NCBI GenBank assembly: GCA_000697055.1
Contig: JNDT01002382.1
Span: 1-58,755 of the forward strand
Length of the DNA: 58,755 nt
Source: Saksenaea vasiformis B4078
Taxonomy: Eukaryota > Mucoromycota > Mucoromycetes > Mucorales > Saksenaeaceae
Reading direction: 5' to 3'
Below the pieces are notes generated by a model. That model was not told where the DNA came from. It did no database searches and was given only the letters and a program-made list of their open reading frames with translations. Positions 30,966 to 43,080 of the stretch are shown piece by piece. Both the position numbers and the translations under genes were made by a program. How positions within the stretch are numbered: position 1 is the stretch's first letter; each line of letters starts with the position of its first letter.

Positions 30966-33203
30966 ATGTTCAAGAACGCACGAAATTTTCTACGTTAGCA
31001 TCTTATCAAAAATAAATCAGTCAGCAAAAAACTAATCAGTTCATTCAGAATCATTAACTTCCACTTTCAAAGTGTCTCCAACGTCTGATCCCTCGACCAA
31101 ATGTGTTTACCGTGTCAAGGTTCTCAATCTACCTAAACATGAAATGGGATCCATCAAGCAGCTCTTCCAATCCCAGGGCGTAACAGAGAGATATAAAAAG
31201 GCACCAGCTTGGGAGTACGCCTATATCAATTATGAGGCAGGAGTTAAATAGAAAAATCGGGACTCGTATTCATTGCTTGGATTACAGACAGAGGCGGCAG
31301 CGCGTGAAGCGATGAAAAAATTGAATGGCGTGTCATTTAAAAAAAGGGTTCTCACAACGGAGTACGCTCAGATATCCGAAGAAGCGTTCCGAAAACGGTT
31401 CGAAAACAAGAAAAAAGAAACGATTGATGATCAAAGAACACCCGCAGAGCGGTTGGCGGATCAAGTGACACCGCTTTACATGTAACAATCTTTAACTGTA
31501 ACGAGTTGATAGCCAAAAATTTAAAAAAAAATACACAACGACAGGATGCCGTACGAAAGACAACTACAGTTAAAGCACAGATCTGGTCGCAAATGTATGG
31601 CTAGTCTCAAGCGTAAGCTTACCCAGTTACCGGAGATGAGTGAGAATGCCAAGAAACAAATAGACTGGGCGTTCGAAGAGTAAGTAAATCCTTAGAAAAC
31701 ATGGTTGTCAAACTGAAGAATTAAAAAAAAAGTGAATGGAACTGCAAACTTTTGGATCCCATTGGATCCCCAGAAATCAACGGCTATCGAACTAAATGTG
31801 AATTCAGCATCGGAAAAAATCCAGCAAACGAGCCGGCAGTGGGGTTTTTACTCGGGTTATATCGAGATGGTATTACTTCTGTCATGGATCCAAAGGATTG
31901 TCTGCATGTTCCTGACGTAGCGAAGCGCATTGCAAAAGCAATGGAGGTAACGCAAACAAACGAAAGAGACTGACAATCTAAAGCGACTCGGGCATTTAAA
32001 AGGACTACGTGAAAGTATCACCATACGACGTCTTTGATCGGTCTCAACGAACTGGTGTGTGGCGATCAGTGATGGTCAAGACACAACGCACTGGGGATGG
32101 TACGTGTTTGAGAAAATAGAAGGAAAGAGATTTGATTGCTTATCGCTCTTTCGTTCTTTTCACGCTGTAGTGATGGTGTTGGTGCAGATGAAGACACTTG
32201 ATTTGACAGAGGATCAGCTAGCCAAAGAAAAAGAAAATCTGAGGAGGTACTGGTCTAGTCTGGAGGATATCAAGGTGAAGACGTTACTGCTGCAGATATG
32301 GAACGGCGATTCGAACGGGATCAACAATGAAAGTGGCGCGGAGATATTAATGGGCGATGGCTACGTATATGAAGAGATTCTCGGTTCCAGGTGAATGAGG
32401 AGAAAGAGGTGGGATACAATAAAAAACTAAGAAAGATTGCATTAGATTTCGGATATCCAACAGCGCATTCTTCCAAGTGAACACACCTGCTGCAGAGCGG
32501 TTATACGCCAAATGTGCTGAATGGTGTCGTGTAGATCAGAAGAAGAAAGCAACATTATTGGATCTTTGTTGTGGCACCGGAACGATCGGTATTACCCTGG
32601 CAAAGTCAGTGGATCGTGTTGTCGGTATTGAGATGATCCCCGAGGCTGTGATCGATGCAAAGATAAACGCAGAAATAAATGGTACGGTACTAGTAAAGGG
32701 CTGTTTACGGGTGCAGAAGGATATTCATAAGGCGGACAGGAGTTACAAATGCCCAATTTTATGCCAGTAAAGTGGAAGAAAAAATAGAAATGGTCACGAA
32801 GGAGACGAACGAAGCAGTTGTCGCAGTGCTTGATCCACCAAGGTAAAAGAAAGAAACAGATACAGTGTCCCCTCTCTTGTCATTTGCTAAAAGAAGATCT
32901 GGAACAGGAGTGGAGTCCATGGCACAGTGATCCGTGCAGTTCGAGAATCACCTCAAATCGATAAAGTGGTCTATATCAGTTGTGACCCGAAGAAAGCTAT
33001 GCAGAATTTTATTGGGTAAGCAAACAAGAAGCTAGCGATAGGCAGTCTGATTCATTCCCTCCTATAGGTTGTGTAGACCTACCTCAAATCGATTTAAAGG
33101 TCTGCCGTTCAGACCGACCCGAGCAGTAGCCATTGATTTATTCCCGCATACCGAACACTGCGAACTCATGATAGAATTTGTCCGCATGCAAGAATCCTCT
33201 TAG
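30966..33203 (+). CDS. TRM2: tRNA (uracil-5-)-methyltransferase, TRMT2A/Trm2 type
   Basis: Proposed exons: 30966-30993, 31049-31242, 31288-31481, 31545-31679, 31733-31946, 32003-32099, 32171-32390, 32446-32681, 32740-32842, 32908-33015, 33068-33203; 554 aa. All downstream phases agree. Residues about 20-100 form an RRM-like domain (YRVKVLNLP...YAYINYE). The methyltransferase part shows NGYRTKCEFSIGKN, QMKTLDLTEDQL, SAM motif DLCCGTGTIGI, LDPPRSGVHG, the catalytic-cysteine motif ISCDPKK and a C-terminal HTEHCELM with the general-base Glu. The enzyme makes m5U54 in the tRNA T-loop. The first two exons are less sure: the RRM reading frame has no ATG of its own before 31144, so I joined a short exon at 30966. 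The second donor may be GC at 31237 or GTTAAA at 31243. Confidence 0.92.
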
Positions 33204-34786
33204 AAGTTGTTGTAGCGTGTAGCATGGAACCAGCAAATAGATAAGTTACTCTGTTCCTGTGGATTGTTGCATTGACGTAGCACCTGTTCGTTTGTACATG
33301 ACACCTGTTCATTTGTCCAACAACATTTGCCTTCTGAAATTGGAGCCCAGCAATCGCCATGCATGGCTGCCTATTCTGTTAAATATGTGATGCGTAATCC
33401 CTACCAGTGCTGTATTCTTTCGCATAATCCAGGGACGCATCACGTTGAGATCGAGAACATAGCAGTGATGATTGCCATACGCACCTACCATCAGAGTGCG
33501 TGCCATTTACATCTTTGTTCTGAAAAGGTTGAATGAACGGAAAACGTAGTCAGCTGTCCCATCCACCTGCAGTTTGCTTCTTTACAGGGTTCTGTATGCA
33601 AGGTTGTGCCAGCTTTAAGTAAGTGTATCCTGAGCTTCAAACGAACTTTGCTCTGAGAAGTGTTTTCTTTCCACATTTACTCTGATCCTGATGTCGATGT
33701 ACTGCTTTATTTCATGCGTTTGTGCCAGTGATAGACTCCTCTATCTGACGCGAGAAGATAATTTCAGATAACGTAACAAAGATATGGTGGACGTTTAAAT
33801 AAGTGTACGAATCATTTCTACGTTTTTGACTCTGTCCTCATCGACATCCCGGTAAGGATCCCATTTATCACACAACTACAAGATAATTCCTGTCTTCTGG
33901 TTGTTCATTTAGATCTTATGAGTCTTTGTCCCGAGCCATCTTGGCCGTGCGTATACCTTTCGTTCACCACCGGAGTAAGTAGATGTTATCACAGTCTACA
34001 TCGCTCATTTTTCGCAATACATTATCAGACACTGAACACCTCCCAGGTCTTCTGCAGAAAGTTCGAACCTGGACACGATTATTATGCCGCTAGAATTAAT
34101 CTCACCTCCCCACCGCGTCAAGTGCGAGTTGGTCCCCGCGATCAACCGGGAAGACCCTTCGGGGAAAGTTAAAAGGCAACCCATGTTCTAAGTGTGAATG
34201 ATTCCTTATACTGCTAGCATAAGCTTTCCGCCCAGCAACAGACTGAACTTGTGTGAGTAGACAGCTTAGCGAACTAGTGGCGCTTACTGGATTTTTACTT
34301 AGGGCGAGTTCGGCGCGCTTCATAGACACAAAATTTTCTTTAGAATAGTGTAAAACACATTCAACAAGCAAGTCTATGACAGACAAGAGGTATGAAAGCG
34401 CGCTGTAACTATCTTTGTCTCGTGGTGCATGCCAATGTCGTACCATTGTATACAGTAAGAACAAGCCGACTCTCAGCCAATCGACATCGTAGGCGGGTGA
34501 TCAGGCCATGAACAAAAGGGAACAAAACAATTTGCGTGTTCCATTGACGGTATATCATGTCCAGCTTTATGTCAAATTATGTTTAGGAACATTTGCGCTT
34601 GTATCGCCGCTTGTTGCTAGGATGTCTTTCAAACTATCGGGCGTGATGGGTTTTCCCAGTTCCGAGAAAAGCGATTTGTGTCACTTGCCCGAAAGGACGG
34701 AAAAAGCTCAGCATCCCTTCTCTCTCGGGATAAATACAAATCTTTTCAATTTAGGCTTTTTCCCTCTTTCTTTCTATGTTGCAGAC
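33204..34786. other. Intergenic with possible decayed LTR-like fragment
   Basis: No supported gene. The words accggagtaagtag and following (about 33970-34040) loosely resemble the cgggagtaagtaa block of the LTR-like repeats at 52 and 55 kb. This is a weak indication of a very old copy. The upstream region of the next gene contains a pyrimidine tract (34754-34776) just before its ATG. Confidence 0.35.
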
Positions 34787-34837
34787 ATGAGTGGTGTAAA
34801 TTACAGCAGAGGGCGAGCACCCTATGACAGACACGAT

Positions 34838-34875
<38 letters not shown>

Positions 34876-36531
34876 AGACTTGCGTGCAGCATATCTTATA
34901 CTTAAGCTAAAATTTTCAGACGAAGAAGGCGACCATCTCTACCCGCCTCCTCCTTATTCGCCTTCACCTTTTCCATCTGAACCGCGCTTGAATTCATCGG
35001 ATACCAACTTACCGCCTTCTGCTCCTCCTGAAAAGTCGTTTCATGGCCCACCGGTGGAAGGGCCATCTTATCCACAGTACGGCGCAGCGCCAGCCGCACC
35101 TCGCCATCGCACTCCCCTTGATCAGGCGCCATCAGCGCCGTCAATCACTCCTCGTAAGAGAAAAGGATAATTCAAGGAAATCTTGAACAAGTTTATTTCT
35201 TTTTTAAACAGGTGTTTTGCCGCCACAGCCAGCGCTAAACGAAACCGCGCCACAAGATGACTCATCCTCCCAGTATCCGATTTACCATCCTAAGCGCTGG
35301 ATTCCACATATGCACGACGATGAGGATGGACGCCCAAGCATCAATAGTAGCAGGTGTAAAAAGATTGGTGGATTGATCTTTTTGATATGGTGCGGCCTCA
35401 TGCAGCTGCTCACGGTCGGTTTCAGTGGCAGCGATACAGGGGTTTCCTGGTCTTGTCGTCACGTTACAGACAGAGTTTCTTGGGAGGGACTACCCCAATT
35501 GGTCGAGTTCCGTCAAGGCGCGGCCGTTACGCTGAAAGGCGAGATCACCAAGGGCACTGTTACTATTCGACGTAGTTACAGCAGCGTCGGTTCCATGGCT
35601 TTCACCATACGCATTGTTGAAGGGGCACGGGTAGGTCACATTTATCGACCTGGCCGTGAACCACGCGTTATGGTAGACTTTGATCAAGGAAGCTGTGCCA
35701 CAGTTGACGTTGATATTCGTGTTCCTGATACGGCTCTCGACCGTCTGGAATTGGATTCGCGTAATACGCTAATTGATGCACAGACGCTTTTACAAGTACA
35801 ATCGTTGAAATTCAGTACAACCAATGCGAAAGTCCTATTCCAAGGATGGGAGGGAAGACAATTCTCTGTCAAGTCGACAAACGGAGCTATTGTCTCCTCT
35901 CATTCTTTATCTGGTTCCCACAGGATTGAAGCAACGACCACCAACGCACCAATCAACATTGTGAGTACCGAGAAGCGACCTGTCTCTCTCTCTCTGAAAA
36001 CAACCAATGCTGCGATCACAGCAACGTCTCTCGACGCTATCGACCTTATTGATGTTGCGACCACGAACGGAGTAGTCCGTATCAGCGATGCAACAGCCAA
36101 GCGCGTCCAAATTCGCAGTTCCAACAGCAGAATTTCGTTACCCTTGGTTACTGTGGGAGAGTCTTTGGTTGCGAAAACGTCGAACAATGGTGTTGATGTG
36201 AATGTAGCGTGGTCTACGCAGCAGCCGAAAATCACAGTCGACACAAGCAATGGAGCAGTGAACGTTGCCCTCGTAAGCCTTTCTTTCTTTCATTTTTTAT
36301 AGCACTGCTAATCTAAGTTAACCTATTGATCAACCTTAGCTAAACGATTTCATGGGTGACTTTGGTGTCGAGACGTCTCATGGATCCGTCACAATAGATG
36401 ATGTATCTCCAGATGCCATCAACTATACGTATTACAAGTCGCATCTTAAACGAGGCAACCGTAAAAAGGGCAATGGCACTTTATCTGTCGGGACATCAAA
36501 CAGTGCGGCTCATGTCAGCTTCACAAAATGA
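34787..36531 (+). CDS. Proline-rich single-pass membrane protein with beta-helix-like ectodomain
   Basis: Four exons, 34787-34838, 34920-35153, 35212-36272, 36340-36531; 512 aa, phases consistent. Residues 1-126 are proline-rich with PPPPYSPSP, a PPxY-type site for WW-domain proteins. One hydrophobic helix follows (IGGLIFLIWCGLMQLLTVGF, about 128-147). The rest contains about ten turns of a roughly 20-residue repeat with core (S/T)(S/T)N(A/G)xV, such as FSTTNAKVLF, VKSTNGAIVS, LKTTNAAITA, VDTSNGAVNV and VGTSNSAAHV. This is the pattern of right-handed beta-helix folds like DUF4097/adhesin-head domains. With no N-terminal signal peptide it is probably a type II protein with the repeats outside the cytosol. 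The function is unknown; a cell-surface or wall role is inference. Confidence 0.85.
34843..34871. repeat. (TA)n microsatellite inside an intron
   Basis: About 14 TA dinucleotides immediately after the donor site of the first intron of the ectodomain protein gene (donor at 34839). Confidence 0.95.
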
Positions 36532-39002
36532 TTAGTTATGATATACAACAGAAAAGTTTTTGATTCCCTGATCATTTGCATATACACAATGCCCATTTTC
36601 TCCTTGCATGATCAATATAACCACACATACCAAAGCTTGCCCTCTCCCCCCTTTTCCTCACTGTAACTTTTGTACAGCCTTTCTATTTTCAGATCATGTC
36701 CAGCCAAATAAGACGTTCAAAAAGATAGGGAACAAGCACCATCATTCGAACAAATCTGATCCATGAAATTGCACAGCTCCACTAGGGGCGCACATAAGAG
36801 GAAATGAGCTCACGCATTTTCCACGATAATGGTCTGCGGTAAACACAGAATCAAGACCAAGAAGTAAGAGATATCTTGGCAGCTGATATCCATATAGACC
36901 ATCCGAATGAGGATCTGCTTCAAACATGAACTCATTCTGTTGCGCGAAGATGGCCGGGTCGGCTACCTCTATACCAGTTAACCTTGTCCGCGGGGGGGGA
37001 TAGTATCGGACACTGAATTTTGTAGGTAGAATTTCAGTAACCTGAAGATGCCCAATAGCCAAGACGCCAAGATTTCTCCCCTGTTACTTGCCAAGCGTCA
37101 CTTCTAACGCTTCCAGTATCAAGTTCAGTGAAAGATCCTGTACCGTTACTTACAGAATGAAGCTATAACAGCAAAACAATCCGTCCACCCCTATTTTCGG
37201 AAGCTCTCGCAGCGTAAAGAGAGGCTGTGTAGTAGACAGCCCGAATATTCAGAATAACGTGTACGCCTTCACACGATAAGCCTTAACTTTTTTTCTCCGC
37301 AAAATCAACGTACACGGCTCCAATGTCTACTTCAAGTTGGGTTAGATCACCTTAGCAAACCGTTGCAACAAGGACAGGCATATTTGATCCGGCGCGCTTC
37401 TCCTTTGCTATCGCTCATAGTGACACCGTCGATCCTGTACCGTGGGTTTTTTTTATGGCCAACGTCAGTACCCCACACTTGTGGCAAGCAAATTCTACAA
37501 ACATGCACTGTTTTTAAACCGATCGGTGCCTTTAAAGCGGCTGTTGCTTTCTTACTGCCAAAGTTCAGGTACAATTCTGTCTCTCTTTTTTTTTCACTTG
37601 GATCATCATGATAAAATCATGCATCAAGCGACAAACAAATAATCAAGGCAAGAAAATCGGTGGCAACGACCTGCATTGTGTCACTACGACAACTGTGCCA
37701 GATGCCGTAACCTGAGTTCCTTGTTCACAAAACAATATCTCATGCAAAAACCGACATGGCAAGACAATCAGAAGCGAGATATCCGTAAATAAAAAAAAAA
37801 AGCATGCATTGATGCAGTCCCCTTGGAAAAAATGGAATGCTTCTTTTGGAACGTGTATATCGAAGCGTTCCTTCGAATTGTTGGCAAAGGGCATCCATAA
37901 CATCGCAAACGCGTGCGGTCAGTTTGTCATCCATTCAATTCATGACAAATGCCTGATGATCGTCAAACTAAGAGTTGGTTGTGGCCCATTATTTTTGGTT
38001 GCGTTATGTTGAATCTCACAGGTTTCATTGTATCGCTCGCTTCAGCTGCCGTGCACAGCTTCTCAAGGTGATAGTCGACGATATCGGTTCTTCGATTTCA
38101 TACGTATACCGGATTCCTTTTGACGGGTGATTCGAATTTGGCGCCTTTGATCTCTTCCCGTTTACTTGCTCTTATATTTTGTGCTGGTGGTAAGCTTGGT
38201 GTCCATGGCAGCGTCCTCATCGGCATGAATGGTGACATGTAGTGGTCGAAATTGGTAAGGATCTCTATTTCCATCATTTCTTCCTCTTCTCCTTCGACTC
38301 TGTTGACTTCTTCTCATCCTATTGGATAGAGTGAAAAGTAAAGTTGGCATGAAAGTAAGAAATACGACACATCCGACGCTTGTCTTCATTTTTGGTACGA
38401 GACTCCCGTTTTGGAAATGGGACACTGAGGGCGACGCGGAGCGACACGAAAAGTTGTCCGAAATATCGTGGATAAGTTACACCAGCTTGTAGTTCGGAAT
38501 ACGCAAGCAACATCCTTCACCGGGTTTAGTAGCAGTGGAAGAACCCCCAGTATCATTTCATTTCCTAGTCTACTTCTACGATGCAAGTCTGAATTTCTAA
38601 TTGGTATCATGTTCCTTGTGTGAAGGATCATCAGCACTGATCGATAAGAGGGCTAATGAACGGTATAAGTTTTCGATAGCTACACGCACGGTCCCTTACC
38701 ACGCGGTAAGTGTGTTTATAGAAACGAACAGATCGGTTGGCTTTTAATTACCAAAGTGAAGGTTGATATGGATGTAAGGTTAGCAGTAGTGAAGCGTATT
38801 TCTTTACTTAAAAAGGTATTTTAACTAAAAATATTCCTCACGTCCCACACGCCTCATGCTCTGTGTGCTTTGTTGCGTTGGCCGGTAGAAGTAATAATTG
38901 TAATAATTTAATCAACACACATCACGCTTATCTGGCACAAATTTTCCCCGCCACACACACACACTGTCTCTCTTTTTTTATTTTTCTTTTTTGTACATTA
39001 TC
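36532..39002. other. 2.5 kb without a supported gene; minor relics
   Basis: Minus-strand stretches at 36742-37062 (with KFSVRYYPPPRTRL and QLPRYLLLLGL) and 37347-37574 (with CRICLPQVWGTDVG and YACPCC cysteine pairs) look like decayed coding sequence. They match no family I can name and have no continuation. 38830-38990 is AT-rich with a CA run and probably holds the promoter of the next gene. Confidence 0.35.
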
Positions 39003-40598
39003 ATGGTCGGCAGCAGGCGTCGAGCGATTGCCATCGCAGGTGGTCTGGTTGTCGTGCTGACTATCCTTCTCCTAAGTCGTCCTTCACTAAAGGTTCCTGA
39101 TAGCGCCGCTCCCATTGTTTCCACTCCTTCAGAATCAACAGCAACAACAACAACAACAACAACGACCCTGCCATCCACCACAGCCACAAAAGCAATCGAA
39201 CCACCCATTCCGGTCCAATTTCCTGATCCCTTTGCTCTCCATCAACCTACACTAGGTGAAAAATATGTTACGTATCTTCCTCATTCAGGTTTCCATAATC
39301 AACGGATCGAGCTGGAAAACGCGTTATTGCTCGCCGCGTACCTTAATCGGACGTTACTGCTGCCGTCCGTGTTTCTAGGTAATCCTGCCATGCCGTGGTT
39401 ACGCTACAACAAAATGTATGAACGTCTCTTGCTGCAAACGAAGCGTGGCCTGGAGCATTGTCCACAGATCCCGCCGGACATGCCGTTTCCATCGGAATGT
39501 CTCAACTATTTTCGATGGACCACGGTACCTTGGACATTCTTTTACGACTTTTCCGCGATCCAACAACGTGTGCGGATTATATTTAGAGAGGATTTGAGTT
39601 ATGAATGGATGTACGAAAAGCTCAATATTACATCGAAACAAATCCATTTCATGAAAGATCATTCGCCCTATGAATTCCGAGTGTATGATGATCCAACATC
39701 ACAGACGCAACTGGCACGGTTTGTCAACCGGATCGATTTAGTGACACTGGAGGCTATCCAGGAACCTGTCTTACATTTCGGATCTGTTTTCGGAACGTAC
39801 CGTGTCTTGGCACAGACGGAGGAACATGCTCAGTTACTCAAGTTTCTCCGCACACATATGATTTTACGCAATCCTGTTCTTGTCGACACAGCCACGCGGG
39901 TCGTGACAAAGCTCGGCGGTGTAGGTGCGTTTGTAGGTTTGCATATACGTGTGGGCGATGGGCTGTTTAAAGTGCGTGCATCGATCCATGTGGATGACAT
40001 TTATCACCAACTGGTCGACCAATTTACGGATTTGACGCTGGATGAATTAAAACAGTTTGATCCACAACACGATGAAGACCGACAAGAAAATTCTGACTAT
40101 GAAGTGCGTCCGCTACGTCAGTTCCATCCCATAGAACAGTCTTTCAAACCGCTTACTGTGCAGCATCCGGATAGTATGCAGAAACATCTGGGCGAGACAA
40201 ACAACTTGGACCGGTCCTTGACCTGTCAATCCACACCAGAAAATGCCGTTCAACGACGTTTCCGGAAGACAGTTGTCTATATTGCCACGGATGCTCCCGA
40301 TCCGCATCACAATCCTTTGTTGAAGAAGATCTTTGCCACATTCCCATGTGTTTTTGTGCTGAATGATTTCAAGGACGAGTTAGCAGATATGAAGCGTATC
40401 GAGGTGGTTGAGGAGAAGATCAAGCTGGAATCCTACCTGATCCCTATGGTGGACGCGATTATTGCTGCTCAAGGCCATGCGTTTTTTGGAACAAAAGACA
40501 GCACGTTTTCAAGTTACATCGAGCGTCAGCTGCACCCCGTCTACACCAACAAGGAAGTCAAGGTCATGAGTCCAAGAAAAAAGGCCTCCTCCCGGTAA
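39003..40598 (+). CDS. GDP-fucose protein O-fucosyltransferase-like type II membrane protein
   Basis: Single exon, 531 aa, from ATG 39003 (an in-frame upstream ATG is absent). Residues about 7-25 form a signal anchor (AIAIAGGLVVVLTILLL), followed by a Ser/Thr-rich stalk with a run of threonines. The catalytic domain starts at GFHNQRIELENALLLAAYLN, the O-FucT N-terminal signature. It includes FVGLHIRVGDGLF (the HxRxGD motif that contacts GDP-fucose), YIATDAPDP and FFGTKDSTFSSYIERQ near the end. The family (GT65/GT68-like) adds O-fucose to Ser/Thr of secreted proteins in the ER or Golgi. A roughly 75-residue acidic insertion (DPQHDEDRQENSDYE onward) sits between the motifs. The exact acceptor is unknown. 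Being intronless sets it apart from its neighbours. Confidence 0.9.
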   Translation: MVGSRRRAIAIAGGLVVVLTILLLSRPSLKVPDSAAPIVSTPSESTATTTTTTTTLPSTTATKAIEPPIPVQFPDPFALHQPTLGEKYVTYLPHSGFHNQRIELENALLLAAYLNRTLLLPSVFLGNPAMPWLRYNKMYERLLLQTKRGLEHCPQIPPDMPFPSECLNYFRWTTVPWTFFYDFSAIQQRVRIIFREDLSYEWMYEKLNITSKQIHFMKDHSPYEFRVYDDPTSQTQLARFVNRIDLVTLEAIQEPVLHFGSVFGTYRVLAQTEEHAQLLKFLRTHMILRNPVLVDTATRVVTKLGGVGAFVGLHIRVGDGLFKVRASIHVDDIYHQLVDQFTDLTLDELKQFDPQHDEDRQENSDYEVRPLRQFHPIEQSFKPLTVQHPDSMQKHLGETNNLDRSLTCQSTPENAVQRRFRKTVVYIATDAPDPHHNPLLKKIFATFPCVFVLNDFKDELADMKRIEVVEEKIKLESYLIPMVDAIIAAQGHAFFGTKDSTFSSYIERQLHPVYTNKEVKVMSPRKKASSR

Positions 40599-41615
40599 TG
40601 AGTCCATCCAAAACCCTTGCCCCACCAACGAAGTATATACAAACAACCTACACACCTACACATAAATACAAACACAAACACAAACACACACACACACATT
40701 ATTCTTTCTTTCTTAATGTTCCTCATTATGAGCCTTGCTGAGCATATGGGCTGTTGCCGTTAAAGTTAGTAGTAGTAGTAGAAACAAAGCAATGCAAAAG
40801 ATTAGCCGACCAATGTCCGCTACTGTACTTGAATTGAGTTTATAGCGCTATCTGAAGAAAGAAAGAAAAATATATATTCTAGAACGTTGTTAAGAATGAC
40901 ACTAATTCCATAATTCCATTTTATGTGGTTCCTCTTTCTCATCTGCCACTTTTTACGCTGAACCGTTAATACAGTAGTGTGATTCTGTCTTTGTTTACCT
41001 ATCAGCAAACTTTGCAGTCCAACGCCAAAGTGATCTGAAATTTATATTTTGCCACGTTTATCGTTCAACAGGGTCGTTGGTATTTACGATCTTTCCCTGC
41101 CTACGCTGCGGTACTTATTTCCCGAGGCGAAAGAACAGCAAGGCAAAACTCTCTGTTTTTTTTTCCTTCGATGCATTGGAACAATCCTAGATGGGTTATG
41201 TTTGGCTGGCGCAGATAGTTTAGTGCAAGGTCAGGCTTGTGGGTCACTGAAGGTGGAATCGGTAGATTAGCAGACGTGCGGCGGGAATAGCATGGGCATG
41301 CCAACAGCAGTACTGTGACTTATCCCAAAAGGTTGAATCCAACTGACCTTGTCAGAAAGCAAACGCACTTTGTTATTTTAACATGGGATGACCCCTTTTT
41401 GAATTGATGATGACTGACCTGTTGTTGACACGTTACGGCGGCTTCTTCTTGTGAAAAAAAAAAAAAAAAAGGTGGATGTAATTTACGATGTGGGGTAGTT
41501 TTGCTGCATGGAGTGGAATGCATGAATGCATCTGAGAAGCAAATTTTTTTTTTTTTTGCTTTCCCGCATAAGATGCTAATGATTATTGTGTTGTTGTTAT
41601 TTGCTACGTATGATC

Positions 41616-41640
41616 TTCGACAGACTGCAGGTCTGTCGAA
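41616..41640. other. Perfect 10-bp inverted repeat (hairpin)
   Basis: ttcgacagac, then tgcag, then gtctgtcgaa: two perfectly complementary 10-base arms around a 5-base centre containing a PstI-like ctgcag. Located in intergenic DNA about 1 kb past the fucosyltransferase gene. Could be a protein-binding palindrome or a structured RNA element; no U-tract terminator follows. Confidence 0.7.
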
Positions 41641-42460
41641 AGCAGAGAAAAACGTGAGGTGGAATGAAGGTTGATCAAGTGATTTTTCGATCTTAGATTT
41701 GAACCTGCGGTAGGATGATTGATCCGTGCAGCTATTATACCGTTCACAAGAAAGGCAACCAAGTACACCCCCCCCGTTCTGACAAACGTCTCATCTTTGT
41801 GTAAACGAGGTCGTTGGTGCAGCAGTTGCTATGCTTTGCTTGTCTGTTTGTATACACGCTTGTTGGTTGCATAAGTTGGGAACTACGATCATTTTGTGAA
41901 AAAGGAGTGACGGGCTTCATGATGTGTGCTCGGATCTCTTTTTTTTTTTTTTTTTGTGAAAGGGGATCCCTCCGTAACTTTAAAATTTTTTCTTTCCTTT
42001 GTAACACATACATGGTATGTTCCATGAGTGACACGTATCGTTTAGATAAGAGTCAATTTGGATGTATGCATTGAGATGGCAAGGTGATCGGCTATTTCAC
42101 ACTACTTGCATTTATCAAAACCGTCAGAACTTTAGTACACACAGAACCCAAGCATGGATGTAACAAGGCATTACCATGTAGTAGGTAATAATGAGATAAT
42201 CAATACTTCTTTTGAAACGTAATGAAGTTTCCATAAACAAAACAAGTTCTAACTGTATCACCCTCAATTTCATGACACCATTTACAAGAAATGAAATGGA
42301 ATGATGCAATTGTACGTAGATGCTGTTACCAAAATGATAAATGCAATCTTCTTACATTTTGTACAACAGCGTGGCAAATTCGGTGATGTGCAAACAATTT
42401 GTCATACTGCAGTGATGATGAGTTAAAAAGTTAAGTGACAATGGTTAAAAGTTGCCGTTA

Positions 42461-42485
42461 CACACACACACACACACACACACAC
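42461..42485. repeat. (CA)n microsatellite
   Basis: About 12 CA units in intergenic DNA; a second (CA)n of about 10 units lies at 47623-47642. Confidence 0.95.
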
Positions 42486-42582
42486 AGAGGCACATCGTAT
42501 GAGTTAGCTTACAAATAGATCTCGGCTTTTCAGCAATGGAAAGGAAAAAAGGAAAAGAAAATGAAAAAATGTAACGCGCACA

Positions 42583-42625
42583 AAAAAATAAAAAATAAAA
42601 AAATAAAATAAAATAAAATAAAATA
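42583..42625. repeat. (AAAAT)n-type array
   Basis: Tandem aaaataaaat units in intergenic AT-rich sequence. Confidence 0.9.
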
Positions 42626-43080
42626 GCGCATATTATGCAGATTACCTTGCACAATTTTTTAGTGCAATCGGATGTTAGTATTTTTATTGCATGACAAAAA
42701 AGAAAACAGCGCCTCAATAATAATAAAGAAAAAGAAAAGAAAGAAGAAGAAAAAGATGTGTACATAAATAAAAGGAGTAAATAACTATGTTACAAAGGAT
42801 TCATGTACATAATTCATTTTTTTTTTCTTTTGCCCTTTTGAACGAACTGGGCACATATGTATAATAATGATAATGATAATAATGATGATAATAAAAATAA
42901 AAATAAAAACCCACATGAATTAACACAGAAAAAGGAAGAAAGAAAGCAGGAGCATATAAACAAACACCGATTAAAAAAATATGAAGAAAACAAATATACA
43001 TAAGAAAAAGAAAGAAAAAGAAAAGGACATAGAAAGAGAATGAAAGGGAAGTAAAAAAGTATAAAGATGGAAGGAGGAGT

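Larger units (their letters stand above)
40599..43080. other. Intergenic, simple repeats only
   Basis: No supported gene in about 2.5 kb. Contents include a CA run (40668-40698), a perfect hairpin at 41616-41640, long A/T homopolymers (41454-41471, 41545-41559, 41939-41956), a CA microsatellite at 42461-42485, an AAAAT-type array at 42583-42625 and an AAT-rich stretch at 42860-42910. Confidence 0.5.

Noticed and set aside
36742..37062. Minus-strand 106-codon frame as a gene
   Set aside because: No family match from memory, no start context and no neighbouring exons.
41690..41760. tRNA gene on the minus strand suggested by a caggttcaaatct word
   Set aside because: No T-stem, acceptor stem or anticodon arm can be paired around it.
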